Origin: Babylonia areolata | Lineage: Eukaryota > Mollusca > Gastropoda > Neogastropoda > Buccinidae | Assembly: GCF_041734735.1 (NCBI RefSeq) | Contig: NC_134910.1 | Coordinates: forward strand, 8,311,299-8,375,298 | Length of the DNA stretch: 64,000 nucleotides | Direction of reading: 5' to 3' | Shown: positions 12,255 to 22,700 of the stretch, in pieces | Layout of the letters: each line of letters opens with the position of its first letter | How positions within the stretch are numbered: the stretch's first letter is position 1 | Made by a program: the position numbers and the translations under genes | Notes under the pieces: model-generated | What the model saw: only the letters and a program-made list of their open reading frames with translations | Database searches by the model: none | What the model was told of the DNA's origin: nothing

Positions 12255-12430
12255 GTATGAAATTTTTAAAATGTTCATTCATCAAAATCGAATGGTTTTA
12301 TTAATGATTTAGAGTCATTGTCTAGAAGATTCTTGAACTGGTCAATAGTTTTAGCTGTTTTTGTTGAATTATTCAGTGCATTCCATCCTTTAACTGCTCT
12401 AAAGCTAAAAGAAAACTTAAGAATGTTCTT
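12255..12430 (-). mobile_element. LINE C-terminal fragment
   Basis: The - strand reads FRAVKGWNALNNSTKTAKT then IDQFKNLLDN. This has the layout of the extreme C terminus of many Jockey/CR1-like ORF2 proteins (F..R.V..WN.L....A....FK..LD). No other domain is present. Confidence 0.65.
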
Positions 12431-12769
12431 GATGTGAACAACAAATTAAAAAACCAAGTTTTTTAAATTCTTTTTTATGTTCACGAATGAAATATAGCTG
12501 ATATTGAGACAGCGAAACAACATACGCATATCCCTCAAACAGAGACAGATATTGAAGGGGGCATAAGAAAAAAAAAAAGGTCGTAAGGCCTGGGCACACA
12601 ACCTCCCAGTCTACTACCATATTATGTCTTCTCAAGTGTCACGGCTTTTAGGCTTTATCAGCCTTTTGCCTGATCAATAAGGACTTTTTCTTTATTCCTT
12701 TTTTCTTCTTTTTTTTTAATGACTTTATATAAGAGTGCGCAATTACTAATGTTATGCCTATAGCCTTCT

Positions 12770-12935
12770 ATGGAGAAATTAATCCATAATCCTTCCGGTG
12801 TTTATCTAATAAATTCTTAAAACTGTTAAGCGTTCCTGCAGTGACAATGTTACTGGGCAGATTATTCCAGAAGTTAACAACCCTGATACTGCTACTAACA
12901 AATTTCTTCACTGGAAGCTAGACATAACATTAGTA
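12770..12935 (-). mobile_element. LINE C-terminal fragment
   Basis: The - strand reads KKFVSSSIRVVNFWNNLPS, then IVTAGTLNSFKNLLDKH and a stop. This is a typical end of a Jockey/CR1-like ORF2. It differs from the neighbour at 12255-12430, so two related elements lie in tandem here. Confidence 0.75.
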
Positions 12936-13436
12936 ACTACGCACTCAGTCAAACACTCGTATTATCCATAAACAGACGAACAAATTCCTAATGATCAGCC
13001 AAATGGCTGATAAAGCGTAAAAACTGTAACATTGATGTTGTATGACATGATATGATGTGGTATGATATGACAATTTGGTTAATCGACAAAGCCATACAGT
13101 GTATACTCGTAGTTAATATTTAGGCAAACTGAATAACTGACTTTCATCTCACTCTGTAAACAAATACGCTTCAAGCTAACAAATGTTGGCTACATGCAGC
13201 TGAAAATAACAAAAAGGAAACCACGCACATAAATGCATTTTCATGGTGGACTTGGACAAATATGCAAGCGTTCAGAAAACAAATCAGCAGAGAAATACAC
13301 TTTGATGAGAGAGAGAAAAAAAAAAGTACAGTGATCAAGGGAAAAAAAATCAAAAGAGAAATGTACTTTGTACAGTTTAAAAAAAAGAAGAAAAAAGACT
13401 CCTCTCTCTCTGGCCTTATGTTGAATAAATCGTTCG

Positions 13437-13566
<130 letters not shown>

Positions 13567-13843
13567 CTATAAATCTTTCGATAACTATCCTTCCAAGTAT
13601 CCACTCCTCCACTTCCTGTTGTTTTTTTTTTGTTTGTTTGTTTGTTGTTGTTTGTGTGTGTGTGTGTTTTGTTGTTGTTGTTGTTTTCATCCAATCATCT
13701 GGAAACTGAATGAATAGTATTAGGCATGCGCAAAAAATACAAAAAGTAGGATGAATGGACGGACGGATGGATGGATGGATGGATAGATAGATCGTTGCGT
13801 GCAGTGAGAGTATAGATATATGAAGTCTGAGAGAACGCCATCT

Positions 13844-13967
13844 GATACTGTGGGTTTATTCCACTGGGCCTTTGATTTGCCCATGTGTGTGTCACTGGTG
13901 AGAAGCACTGAACTGCCATTTGATGACTGGCTGTTGTTGCAGGAGCGAAACGACTGTATTTGGTTTG
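13844..13967. repeat. Dispersed repeat, copy 2
   Basis: Partner of 10765-10888 in the same orientation; shares gggcctttgatttgcccatg and the downstream ggctgttgttgcaggagcg block. Both copies run on into T/G-rich DNA. Confidence 0.7.
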
Positions 13968-14149
13968 CTTTTCGTTTCATTCGTTTTATTATTTTTCTTT
14001 TTTTTTTTGGGGGGGGGGTGAGTTTTTTGTGTGTGTGTTTTGTTTTGTTGTTGGTGTTGTTGTTTTAATTCACTCTCTACTTATACTGTAGTGATGCGTT
14101 CTCTAAATCTGGGAGAATAACCAGATATGAGAAAGTAATACAATCAGTC

Positions 14150-14522
14150 AGTCAGTTATGCCCATCACTCCCCCCGGAGCATAGGCCGCTCACAACAGTC
14201 CGCCAGAGTCCTCTGTCCTGGGCTGCCCTTTCTAATCGTCTCCAGGTGTGCCCCATCTTCTTGGTGTCTGCCTCGAGGTCACGTCGCCAGGTGTTTCTTG
14301 GCCTTCCTCTCTCTTCCGTTTGCCCTGGGGATTCCATTTCAGTGTCTGCCTGGTGATGTTACTGTCTGGCTTCCTCAGGGTGTGTCCGATCCATCTCCAT
14401 CTTCAGCGCCGAATCTCGTCTTCGGCTGGCAGCTGGTTGGTACACTGCCACTTTCCTGATGGTGGTCTTTGTTGTCCTCCATGTCTCTGCTCCATACAGA
14501 AGGACTGACTTGACGTTGGAAA
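14150..14522 (-). mobile_element. LINE 3' fragment, same family as 2003-2500
   Basis: The - strand contains [42 protein letters not shown] and a RAAQDRGLWR block near the stop, in the same order as at 2003-2500. The upper part is in a different frame from the lower part. The 3' end abuts gactgactgactg-type short repeats. Confidence 0.85.
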
Positions 14523-14599
14523 GTAAAACAATACCTAATCAAAATGTTAGAATAAAAACAATGATAATATAATACAGTACAATGTTGTGCAATACATGT

Positions 14600-14968
14600 C
14601 AGTCGGTCGTGTTTGACGATGACCACCAGAACAGCAGAGGAGGCAACTGCTGTTCCAACTATTTGGGCTAGGATTTGATATAAGTGAAGAATGTCTTGCC
14701 CAAGTTACTTCCCCACTCTCTCGGCCAAGAGGGTTTCAGGACAGTCGGCGCTGGGGATGATTCCCCGCAAAGGCCAACTGGCCACCAGGGCTGCAGCACT
14801 AAGAGCCAGTGCAATCTTGCCTCCTAGTTTGAGAGTCATAGTCCCTCACTAAGCTGCAAATGACTTACCATTGCAATGGAGAAACTTCAATTGATCATAC
14901 AGCTTTCACTTTGCTGTTGGCCCAACTGTAAACTTATGTCAATCTGTGATATAAGCTGAGCGTTGGGA
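14600..14968 (-). repeat. Dispersed repeat family (unclassified), copy 1
   Basis: Homologous over about 350 bases to 23366-23715 in inverse orientation. Shared blocks on the - strand include gacataa.tttacagttgggcc, caagattgcactggctctta and ggcaagacattc. On the low-coordinate side it ends near acatgtcagtcggtcg. No protein is encoded. It may be a LINE 3' untranslated region or a long SINE. Confidence 0.75.
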
Positions 14969-15002
14969 ACAATACAATACAATACAATACAATACAATAC
15001 AA
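14969..15002. repeat. (AATAC)n pentanucleotide repeat
   Basis: Six copies of aatac. The same pentamer forms the tails at 32754 (SINE) and 5200-5226, so it may be the tail of a retroposed element. Confidence 0.9.
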
Positions 15003-15086
15003 AATGTTTAACAAATGAGCTGAAGAAACAAAAACTAAAATTCGTTTCAGACATGTACCACTTGTAAAAACCGTCTGCCCACAAAA

Positions 15087-15094
15087 CCGGAAGC
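15087..15094 (+). promoter_or_regulatory. Possible ETS/GABP site upstream of the NDUFA4-like gene
   Basis: ccggaagc, the consensus core of ETS/GABP sites, lies 135 bases before the start codon. Such sites are known in promoters of nuclear genes for respiratory-chain proteins. The function here is inferred. Confidence 0.35.
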
Positions 15095-15228
15095 AGCCGT
15101 CCCCTGCAAACCTGCAAGGCGCAAATTGAGTGACCCTTTGGCTGGTTGGGACATCGCGGTCACCAGAGTCACAGTGCAGGGGACGAGAGTTCAAGAAATT
15201 CCATTGACCACTCCCACTCATCATTACA

Positions 15229-15369
15229 ATGTCTGACGCTGCCAACCCAACCAGCTCTGGTGAGCCAGAAAGGGCCGGAAACCTTTGCGACCCCCCACCT
15301 TACTTACCTGGCTCAAAGAGTACGAAAACTTTTGGCTTTGGCTTGAATGGACTCAAAAAGTATCCTGAG
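15229..15369 (+). CDS. NDUFA4-like gene, coding exon 1 (47 aa)
   Basis: Opens at ATG with acaatg context and encodes [20 protein letters not shown], then a proline/glycine-rich linker ([18 protein letters not shown]) and LNGLKKYPE. It ends in phase 0 before the donor gtacgt. The N-terminal part has no arginine-rich presequence; NDUFA4 relatives are imported without a cleaved one. Confidence 0.9.
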
Positions 15370-18300
15370 GTACGTATAGGGTGCACGGTAACTCATATTC
15401 AAAGAAGGTTGATTGATTGTACAGGCTAATGATGATGATAAAAGATGTCCATAAAGTGCTGAATCCGAATTGTACAGAGCAAAATCAGAGCTTTTGCATT
15501 ATAGTCGTTCACACACGCGCATGAAACTTATCGATGCATGTTCATAGAAAAGATAAAAAGCGATTTAAAATAAAATATAAAATTAAAAAAACCTTTGGAA
15601 ATACAAACTTGGTCTGTCGGAAATGGAGAGGGGGGATGGATGGAGACGGTAAATTTTGTCTTTTTCCTTCTTTGAGAGAGGTGTGCTTTGAGACCAGACT
15701 TGAAGGAGCTGGGTGTAGAGATGTGACGAAGTAAAAGACGGAGCTTGCTGCTGATATAACGTCCCGAGACAGAGGAAAAGCAGCGGCCAGTTGAATGTGA
15801 ACTGAATCAATGGCAACACAGACCACAGAAACAGTAGATCCCCATGAAGTTGGTGGAAGAGAGCCAGATGGGGTGTAGAGGTGAAAAGCGAGATGGGGTG
15901 TAGAGGTGAAAAGCGAGATGGGGTGTAGAGTTGAAGAGCCAGATAGGGTGTAGAGGTGAAAAGCCAGATGGGGTGTAGAGGTGAAAAGCGAGATGGGGTG
16001 TAGAGTTGAAGAGCCAGATGGGGTGTAGAGGTGAAAAGCGAGATGGGGTGTAGAGTTGAAGAGCCAGATAGGGTGTAGAGGTGAAAAGCGAGATGGGGTG
16101 TAGAGTTGAAGAGCCAGATGGGGTGTCGAGGTGAAAAGCGAGATGGGGTGTAGAGTTGAAGAGCCAGATAGGGTGTAGAGGTGAAAAGCGAGATGGGGTG
16201 TAGAGTTGAAGAGCCAGATAGGGTGTAGAGGTGAAAAGCGAGATGGGTGTAGAGGTGAAAAGCGAGATGGGGTGTAGAGTTGAAGAGCCAGATAGGGTGT
16301 AAAGGTGAAAAGCGAGATGGGGTGTAGAGTTGAAGAGCCAGATGGGGTGTAGAGTTGAAGAGCCAGATAGGGTGTAGAGGTGAAAAGCGAGATGGGGTGT
16401 AGATTTGAAGAGCCAGATGGGGTGTAGAGCTGAAGAGCCAGGTGGGGTGTAGAGTTGAAGAGCCAGATAGGGTGTAGAGGTGAAAAGCGATCTTTCTTTC
16501 TTTCTTTTGCGTTCGACAGTTACACAGTCAGGGTCGAAGTCCGAGGGATGCCACAAACTCGGACGTCCGGCGAAGATCGGCTACCGTCCCCCAGAGCTTG
16601 GTGTTGAGGTCAGCACCCCAAGGCCAGGACTGCTGCCACATCTTCTCATACAGGGGGCAGTCTTGGAGAATATGGGATGGGGTCTGGTCAGCCTGGCCGC
16701 AATCACATAGGGAGGTGGCTGCCACTTCAATCCTCTTCAGATGTGCTCGGAGGCCGCAGTGTCCTGTGCGAAGGCGGTAGATGGTAGTCTGGTGTCTCCT
16801 CTCCAGTGTCCTGATGGGATCCGGGTGTGCCTGGTAGCTCTTTGGAATCTGCTGCGGAGGAGAGTTTTTGCTTCCTCATACGTGGCAGGAACGGTTGGCT
16901 GTGTGAGCTGGCTTCCTTCCTTAGCAAGGTGGTCTGCACGCTCATTGCCTGGGAGGCCTACATGGGCAGGCACCCACTGGGGGGTCGTTGCGGCTGTTTG
17001 GGTAAGGGTTGCGAGGGAGGCCTTAAGGGACTGGATCAGTGGACCAGGATCAGGGGAGTCAAGGGCCTGGAGTGTGGACATGGAGTCAGTGAAGATGGAG
17101 ATGCTGCCAAGGGGCTTTCCACAGGAGGAGAGGAATTCTGCTGATGTAAAAAAGCGATCGAGATAGGGTGTAGAGTTGAAGAGCAAGCTAGGGTTTAGAG
17201 GTGAAGACAGTCATGGAGATGGAAAGGAGCAGATTTGTTTGTGCATTTCAATGAAAAAAATAAGTCTTTTTGATTTTGTGCGAGATAGAGAGCCAATGGA
17301 GAAATTGCAAGAGAGGAGTGATGTACTCAAATCTTTTTCTTTCTGATGATAAGTTGAGCGGCAGAGTTTTGTGTACGCTGAAGAGAGTAAATGATGAACC
17401 AGGTAAACCAGACACAAGAGAGAATGAAAGAACCGATCGACGAGTTTAGATACTGCATCAGTGGACAGGTATTTTCGAATAGAAATGATGCGCCGTTATT
17501 TACAGTTGTAGGACTGGAAGGTCGAACTGATAAAATTTACAGTGTGTTGTCAAGGACCGACAACACCAAACTTCTTGACTGAGTTAGAAGGAGGGGTGGA
17601 AGTATTGCCATGCTGGGTCGACTCGGGAGTCAATGGTGATAGACGAAAGTTTTGATTTGGTTCCAACGAGATTTGCTTCGTTTTTCTCGGCAATAAATTA
17701 TAATTCATTCTGGATAATCCAGTCCCGAATGTTCAGGAAGTAGTCAGATGATTACAACAGGACAGATGATAAACTTTCAGAGGTGTCGCTTTGCTGAAGT
17801 TGGGTGTATTCTGCGAAGAGAAATGACTGACATTGTGGTGGTTTATAGTTTCAGCGCTGGGAACAGTACAGGGCCCCAAGCAGATCCTTGTGGAACTCCA
17901 TGTTATAGTTTAGCAGGTTCAGGATGGCAACTATCAAGTGTAACAGATTAAAATTGGTCGTTGAGGTAGGATTTGGATGAGCTGAGGACGGTGTCATAGA
18001 TACCAAATAAGACTGGAAAGAAGAATCGAATTATGTCTGGTGTCAAAGACGGCTGACAAGTCGAGAAGAGTGGGAATGGTTCAAAGATTATATGTTCGTG
18101 TGAAATGAGCCCTTTTACTATAATAAAACCACATATGTTCATTTTACACGTCTGGTAGTTATCACTCAAAAAAGTTTTTCTGGCTGTCTGTCAGTTTGTA
18201 CAAGACCTCAATGTAAACCTAATAATATAACTGATAAGATAACTTTGGGAGCTGTCAGTAACGGAACCGAAAGCTGGGTGATTGTTGATCGTTTATTTTC

Positions 18301-18818
18301 GTCTTTCTTTCTTTTGATTTCTGTTCTTTCTTTCGTTCAGTTTCCTTCCTTCTTCTTTTTTTATTTTATTTTAATTTTAATCCATTCACTTTTTGTCCTT
18401 TCTTTGCCTTTCTTCCATTCCTGGTTTGTTTGGTTTTTTTTATTGTTTTGTTTGTTTTTGTTTGTTTTTCTTCATTCACTCTTTCTTTCTGTCGTTTGTT
18501 GTCAGCTGATACCCGTGGTGTCTATCGTGAGCTGTGCCGTCATGGGCGCCACGAGCTTCATGCTCTACAGCCTCTTAAAAAAACCAGACGTCCAGTGAGT
18601 CCTGAGCGAGATGGGGGAGGGTGCGGGGGGGTGGGGGGGTGGGGGTCCGATTCGCCCCTATTCCCGATTGGCCAACTCTTTGATCACGGTGCCGCCATGG
18701 CCCTCACTGCTGTGGCTGGCCTCAGTCTTGAGAGTTTGATACTGTTGTCCTGTTTCACCTACTGCCCGCACACAGACACACATCGCCACACAAAGTCACA
18801 CACACACACACACGTGCG

Positions 18819-18858
<40 letters not shown>

Positions 18859-20417
18859 TACACACACACACACACACACACACACTGACGCACACACTGA
18901 CGCACACACACACTGCGTATTCAGAAGAGTTTTCGAGTATGTTTGTGGAAAGACACCAATGCCACACGACTTACGCATGAACAGGCATTACTTGAATTCA
19001 TTGATTCATGCAAAAATAAGGATATGTGATCTAGGGTGCGAAAAAAAAGAAAAAAAGGATTTCCACGAAATGTGAAGGACAGTGCAGTGGTTTCGTGACA
19101 TCTTCAACTGAATCAGTAATCATACAAATTCCTGCAGTGGTCAGGGATTTCTTCTTCTGCTTCTACTTCATCCAACGGCTCGTGTTGTCAGGATCTTCAA
19201 TATTAACATGTTGGCAAGCCTGTGTACATGATTGTGCGTTAAATCTCATACCCATATAAGCATACGTACGGCTGCTCGCACGTTAGCTGATATATACATA
19301 AGATAAATATTTGCATTATTTTCATTTCCTGCCAGAGTTTTCCGTGGGAACGGCTTTTACAAAACGGAGTGGGAAACCGTGAAACCGACCGAGCAGCGAA
19401 AGGTAATTAAATTCACGACAGCCGAGTCCATCTTGTAGTATTTAACTTGACCATTACTGAGTGGTCATAGACAAATAAAAGTCATTCCATGCGCTCTCTC
19501 TCTCTCTCTCTCTAGGTGGTTGTGTGTGTGTGTGTGTGTGTGCTCTGTTGTTGTATTTGATTCCAATCTTGCTGCTATGCACATGATGAATATTTTAACA
19601 AGTTCTGTTCAAAGTTTGTGGAGGAGTGGGGGGAGGTGCAGGCTAATGTGTGTGTGTGTTGGGGCTCATGTAAGTTTATTTGTATTTTGATTGTGCTTTC
19701 ATATCTGTGAAACTGCATGTTTGTTGCATATCTGTTATGCATGTGTGTGTGAATGTGTCTGCATGTTTTACATTTATTTGCTTATTTACCATCATTGTTG
19801 TCCTTTTTTTGCGCTTAGAGTTGACTTCATCAAGATTTTGCGCCTTATAAATATCGTTATTATTAGTAGTAGTAGTATTTCTATGTATTTATATATTATT
19901 TTTTATTTATTTATTTTATATACTGCTTTTGTGGGGGAGGGGGGGGCGGAGTTTGGTTTTTTTTTTCTCAAGGCCTGACTAAGCGCGTTGGGTTACGCCG
20001 CTGGTCAGGCATCTACTTGGCAGATGTGGTGTAGCGTATATGGATTTGACCGAACGCAGTGACGCCTCCTTGAGCTACTGATACTGATACTGTTAAAACA
20101 TTTTCTATTTGACTATCTGGTGTCTGCAAGCAACAGGAACATAATCATGATCAGTGTGTGTGTGTGTGTTCTGTAGTCCGATTCCAATCCTACATGAATA
20201 TTATAACAAGTTATGTTCAGACATTCTCTTTTTACCTTTAACTGTCTGATGTCTGCCAGCAAGAGGAAAATAATCATAATAAATGTGTGTGTGTGGTGTG
20301 TGTGTGTGTGTGTTTGCTTTGTCACCTTTCCAGCTACACGTTATCAACCCAGACCTTTACAAGCCAATCCCTGATTTGGAGGAATTGAAACGTGAAATCG
20401 GCAGCTTCAAAGGCTGA
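15229..20417 (+). CDS. NDUFA4 / C15orf48 (NMES1)-like mitochondrial membrane protein, four coding exons
   Basis: Spliced from 15229-15369, 18506-18594, 19336-19402 and 20334-20417; the product is 126 aa. Family members are small single-pass inner-membrane proteins. NDUFA4 is a subunit of cytochrome c oxidase (complex IV), and C15orf48/NMES1 can replace it. Residues 42-47 (LKKYPE) match the KKHP motif of NDUFA4; residues 48-71 ([20 protein letters not shown]) are the membrane helix; then [21 protein letters not shown] and [10 protein letters not shown] match NMES1 (YSLW.TDV, PWETVDPT, WKPIEELQ). All borders are GT..AG and phases agree (0, 2, 0). An in-frame stop 24 bases before the ATG fixes the start. 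Vertebrate relatives are about 80-85 aa, so the first 36 or so residues are extra. The match to C15orf48 looks closer than to NDUFA4, but no alignment was scored. Confidence 0.93.
15856..16490. repeat. 25-bp minisatellite grown inside an L2 LINE
   Basis: About 25 units of agatggggtgtagagttgaa plus gagcc, alternating with agatggggtgtagaggtgaa plus aagcg, so a 50-base double unit is common. On the - strand one unit reads cttcaactctacaccccatc and on to tcgc. This is nearly the L2 coding stretch for LHLNTPSR seen in the better copy at 56993-57020. A few units continue beyond the inserted LINE at 17160-17212. Confidence 0.93.
16493..17149 (-). mobile_element. 5'-truncated RNase H-bearing LINE with target-site duplication
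   Basis: The - strand encodes [20 protein letters not shown] and [20 protein letters not shown], the later two thirds of an RNase H domain with its TDS, AH and NERAD motifs. After a frame change it continues [19 protein letters not shown], then [18 protein letters not shown], a zinc-knuckle tail, and a stop. The 3' end carries an (aaag)n tail. The element is flanked by aaaagcgatc (16483-16492 and 17150-17159), a target-site duplication lying in the minisatellite. RNase H places it in the I/R1/LOA-type group. Confidence 0.9.
17160..17212. repeat. Detached end of the 25-bp minisatellite
   Basis: gagatagggtgtagagttga and two decayed further units continue the array from 15856-16490 across the LINE insertion. 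Confidence 0.85.
18506..18594 (+). CDS. NDUFA4-like gene, exon 2 (membrane helix)
   Basis: The acceptor is tttgttgtcag behind a T/C-rich tract; the donor is gtgagt. It encodes the transmembrane segment and the KKPDV motif, entering in phase 0 and leaving two bases into a glutamine codon. Confidence 0.95.
18775..18915. repeat. (CA)n microsatellite with cgtgcgcat interruptions
   Basis: CA blocks separated twice by cacgtgcgcatac, followed by two tgacgcacac repeats. It lies in intron 2 of the NDUFA4-like gene. Confidence 0.92.
19336..19402 (+). CDS. NDUFA4-like gene, exon 3
   Basis: The acceptor is ttcctgccag and the donor gtaatt. It completes the split glutamine and encodes [20 protein letters not shown] then RK, the segment that follows the membrane helix. 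Confidence 0.94.
19967..20092 (+). mobile_element. SINE family C, 3' tail fragment
   Basis: caaggcctgactaagcgcgt to gcctccttgagctactg matches the 3' third of the family C copy at 36598-36960. It is 5'-truncated and lies in intron 3 of the NDUFA4-like gene, ending in a short (actgat)n tail. Confidence 0.85.
20334..20417 (+). CDS. NDUFA4-like gene, terminal exon 4
   Basis: The acceptor is cacctttccag. It encodes [20 protein letters not shown] and ends EIGSFKG-stop; the KPI..LEEL part is the conserved C-terminal motif. Confidence 0.95.
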   Translation, partial: LHVINPDLYKPIPDLEELKREIGSFKG

Positions 20418-20672
20418 GCCTTTCCAGCTTTCACATCACTTTTGTAAACACTGATACTCACTGAGCATCCCAGCATTTCATGTCTGCTTCACTGTCTCTG
20501 CGACTTGTGGGCATATTCTAAAAGTCTCTCCCTCCATGTCTCTCATAATCGGTCTGTCTGTCTTTCTCTCTTTCCCCTTTTGTGCAACTTGTGGTCAGAG
20601 AAGTACTCTGAGCAGCACAGCAGAGAGTTCTGTCAAACTGGAAGCAAACTTGAAACCCTTATTTGGTTCTGA

Positions 20673-20678
20673 AATAAA
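20673..20678 (+). terminator. Possible polyadenylation signal of the NDUFA4-like gene
   Basis: aataaa 256 bases after the stop codon. A second aataaa at 20952 is an alternative. Which one is used cannot be told from sequence. Confidence 0.4.
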
Positions 20679-20924
20679 ACTACGGGACGAAACTGATCTG
20701 AGACTTCTGAATCTATCTACACACATACGCCCGTGTGTGGTGTGTGTGTGTGTGTGTTTAAATACATATTTTATAAACCCAAGTTGCAACACAGGCTTCT
20801 TGGCTCGGAAGTTGAAATTCCATACTACTTTCATCCAAGCCTGTCACTATGTTAGCTTTGAAGATAGTGCGAGACACCAGCTCTATCCTGCTTGCAAGCT
20901 TCTTTTTGTTTTCTTCTTCTTCCA

Positions 20925-21095
20925 TGACATGGTTTCCACAGATATGACCAAAATAAATTTCATACCTTTTTTTAAATATAAACCTGGCAAAACAGACTGA
21001 ACATTTTCCATTCCAAACACAAAGCCCAGCTGAATCCAAATTGGTCTGCTACACTGTTGACAAGAAATCGACGGATATCCCAGTATTGGTGTTAA
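20925..21095 (+). repeat. Dispersed repeat (unclassified), copy 1
   Basis: Shares ccatg.catggtt.c.acagat, actgaac.ttt.c..t.ccaaacacaa and the agactga block with 46889-47060 in the same orientation. No open frame. Confidence 0.6.
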
Positions 21096-21179
21096 GTTTT
21101 TCACTTGTACGTTTGTTTCTGAACATATGAAGCTCTTTGTTGCATGGTAATGGTTAAAGTTTTTTTCCCCCCTATTTCT

Positions 21180-21325
21180 TCCTCTTTTTTCCCCCTTAAA
21201 TTCAAACACTTTCCAGACCATGAAGATCAAATCATTTTTTCATATTTTTCCAGCCCTGGAAATGGCTCATTTTTCCATGACTTTTCCAGCCTGAGCCATC
21301 CAGGACTATACAGACCCTGTGGTTA
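21180..21325. repeat. Degenerate repeat with ttttccag motifs, copy 1
   Basis: Repeated gacttttccagcc, ggaaatggctc and catttttcc motifs also occur at 48015-48140. Similar motifs are known in some hAT-like elements, but no ends could be drawn. Confidence 0.4.
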
Positions 21326-21904
21326 AGAAAGCTTAGCCTAAGTGAAAAACAAACAAACAAAAAACAACGAAAAAAACCCAACAACTTGGTTTTAGTACTT
21401 TTACTGATGCCAGACAGAACATAATGAAAGAGGAACACTGTGTTCTCTCCCCATGCAAAAAACAACAATAAAACCCCACTTGGTTTTACTGATGTGGGAT
21501 GGAACTTCATGAAATAGGAACACGACTGTGTGTGTTCCCTTCCCATGCATTCTGGAGGCAAAATAATGTCATGACTTGAACTTGGAACTCTACCTTGTAA
21601 TTTTGATTCCATTAACAAACACCTGCAATGCCAACTGATGAATATCATAACAATATGTACGTGTACAATTTGGGGTTCAAAGCATGGTTTACTATGAACT
21701 TGACACTGGACCAAATATGTGTGCATGTGTGGGAATGCATTTACACGTGTCAGCGTGCGCAAGTTTGATGAAGGAGGTCTGTTTTCGTATCAATTTCAGT
21801 CATCTGCCTTGTTCTTGTTTTACACTTCCATTGTATTTCACTTTTAAGTGTATTTACATATCTGTGTTTTCATTTTAAGCTATTGCTTTATACAGAACTA
21901 GGGT

Positions 21905-22045
21905 AAGCTCTCCAGGGCTGGCCCGCGCATTGGGTCTGCACACAGTTCAGGCCTCTTGTTTTTTTAAATATGTTTTTAAAGCAGATGTGGTGTCGAGTGT
22001 TGTAAGATCAGTCTGCACACTTTGACATCTCCTCCAAACTGGTAT
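21905..22045 (+). mobile_element. SINE family C tail, old copy
   Basis: Decayed match to the family C tail: gcgcattgggt, ttcaggcctc, gcagatgtggtgt and tgacatctcctccaaact follow in the right order, with a T-rich insertion in the middle. Confidence 0.5.
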
Positions 22046-22050
22046 ATCAG

Positions 22051-22429
22051 ACTGAATGTGGCTCATGTTCCAGCACTAGCAAACCACAGAACAGTAACTT
22101 CTCTTCCTACTTCCATGGATTGCAACTAGACGCACTCATTTCTTTCAAACAACTAGCTTTTCCATGATCACTCCCCCCCCCACCCCCACCCCCCTTATTT
22201 TTCCCTTATCTCCATGTCACTGCATCCAGGTGAATGTGACTCAAGACTGAATGTGGCTCATGTTCCAGCACTGGCAAACCACAGAACAGTAACTTCTCTT
22301 CCTACTTTCGTTGGGTTGCAACTAGACACACTCGATTCTTTCAAACAACTAGCTTTTCCATGATCACCTTCCCCCCCCCCCCTTATTTTTTCCCTTATCT
22401 CCATGTCACTGCATCCAGGTGAATGTGAC
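22051..22429 (+). repeat. Direct tandem duplication of about 195 bp
   Basis: 22051-22245 and 22246-22429 are two near-identical copies starting actgaatgtggctcatgttc and ending aggtgaatgtgac. Differences are few substitutions and the length of the C run. Each contains cagaacagtaacttctcttc. No protein is evident. Confidence 0.93.
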
Positions 22430-22626
22430 ATGATTTGTGGAATCTTGAATATTCTGTCTTTGCTTTCCAACACTGAATGTGGATCTGTACATGATGGCAT
22501 GAAGACAAATCAGATCATGTCACACATAGACCAGCCAAACATTCCAGCACTGATAATCCATCTGGGGTAATAAATGCGCAAACAAATCTATGTAACACTG
22601 GACTGGAAGATTGCGAAGAAGTGCAC

Positions 22627-22700
22627 TCTTCAACTCTTTCTTTACTAAAGAATGCGTATCCAGTCCTACCGTGCACAACACCTGTTTACTAAGGACTGCT
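22627..22700 (+). mobile_element. Fragment related to the TTAA element at 47097
   Basis: caactctttctttactaaag, gtgcacaacacct and gtttact correspond to the left end of the 47097-47766 element. Only the first 70 or so bases can be followed. Confidence 0.5.

Larger units (their letters stand above)
15580..18110 (-). mobile_element. Decayed L2-clade LINE in intron 1, with internal minisatellite and a second LINE
   Basis: Reading down the - strand: around 18050-17960 [20 protein letters not shown] and SKSYLND; about 17900 a [13 protein letters not shown] reverse-transcriptase block; 17420-17265 [20 protein letters not shown] and a TSLL..N.SIGSLS block matching PLLQHLHWLPVSH of L2 elements; finally, 15800-15680, [19 protein letters not shown]. 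The order is that of an L2-like ORF2 with several stops and frame changes. The stretch that should hold LNTPSRSLR is taken by the 25-bp minisatellite. Orientation is opposite to the host gene. Confidence 0.8.

Noticed and set aside
20536-21000. 154-codon open frame downstream of the NDUFA4-like stop
   Set aside because: Probably 3' untranslated sequence; it runs through a GT repeat and the dispersed repeat at 20925, with no recognisable domain.
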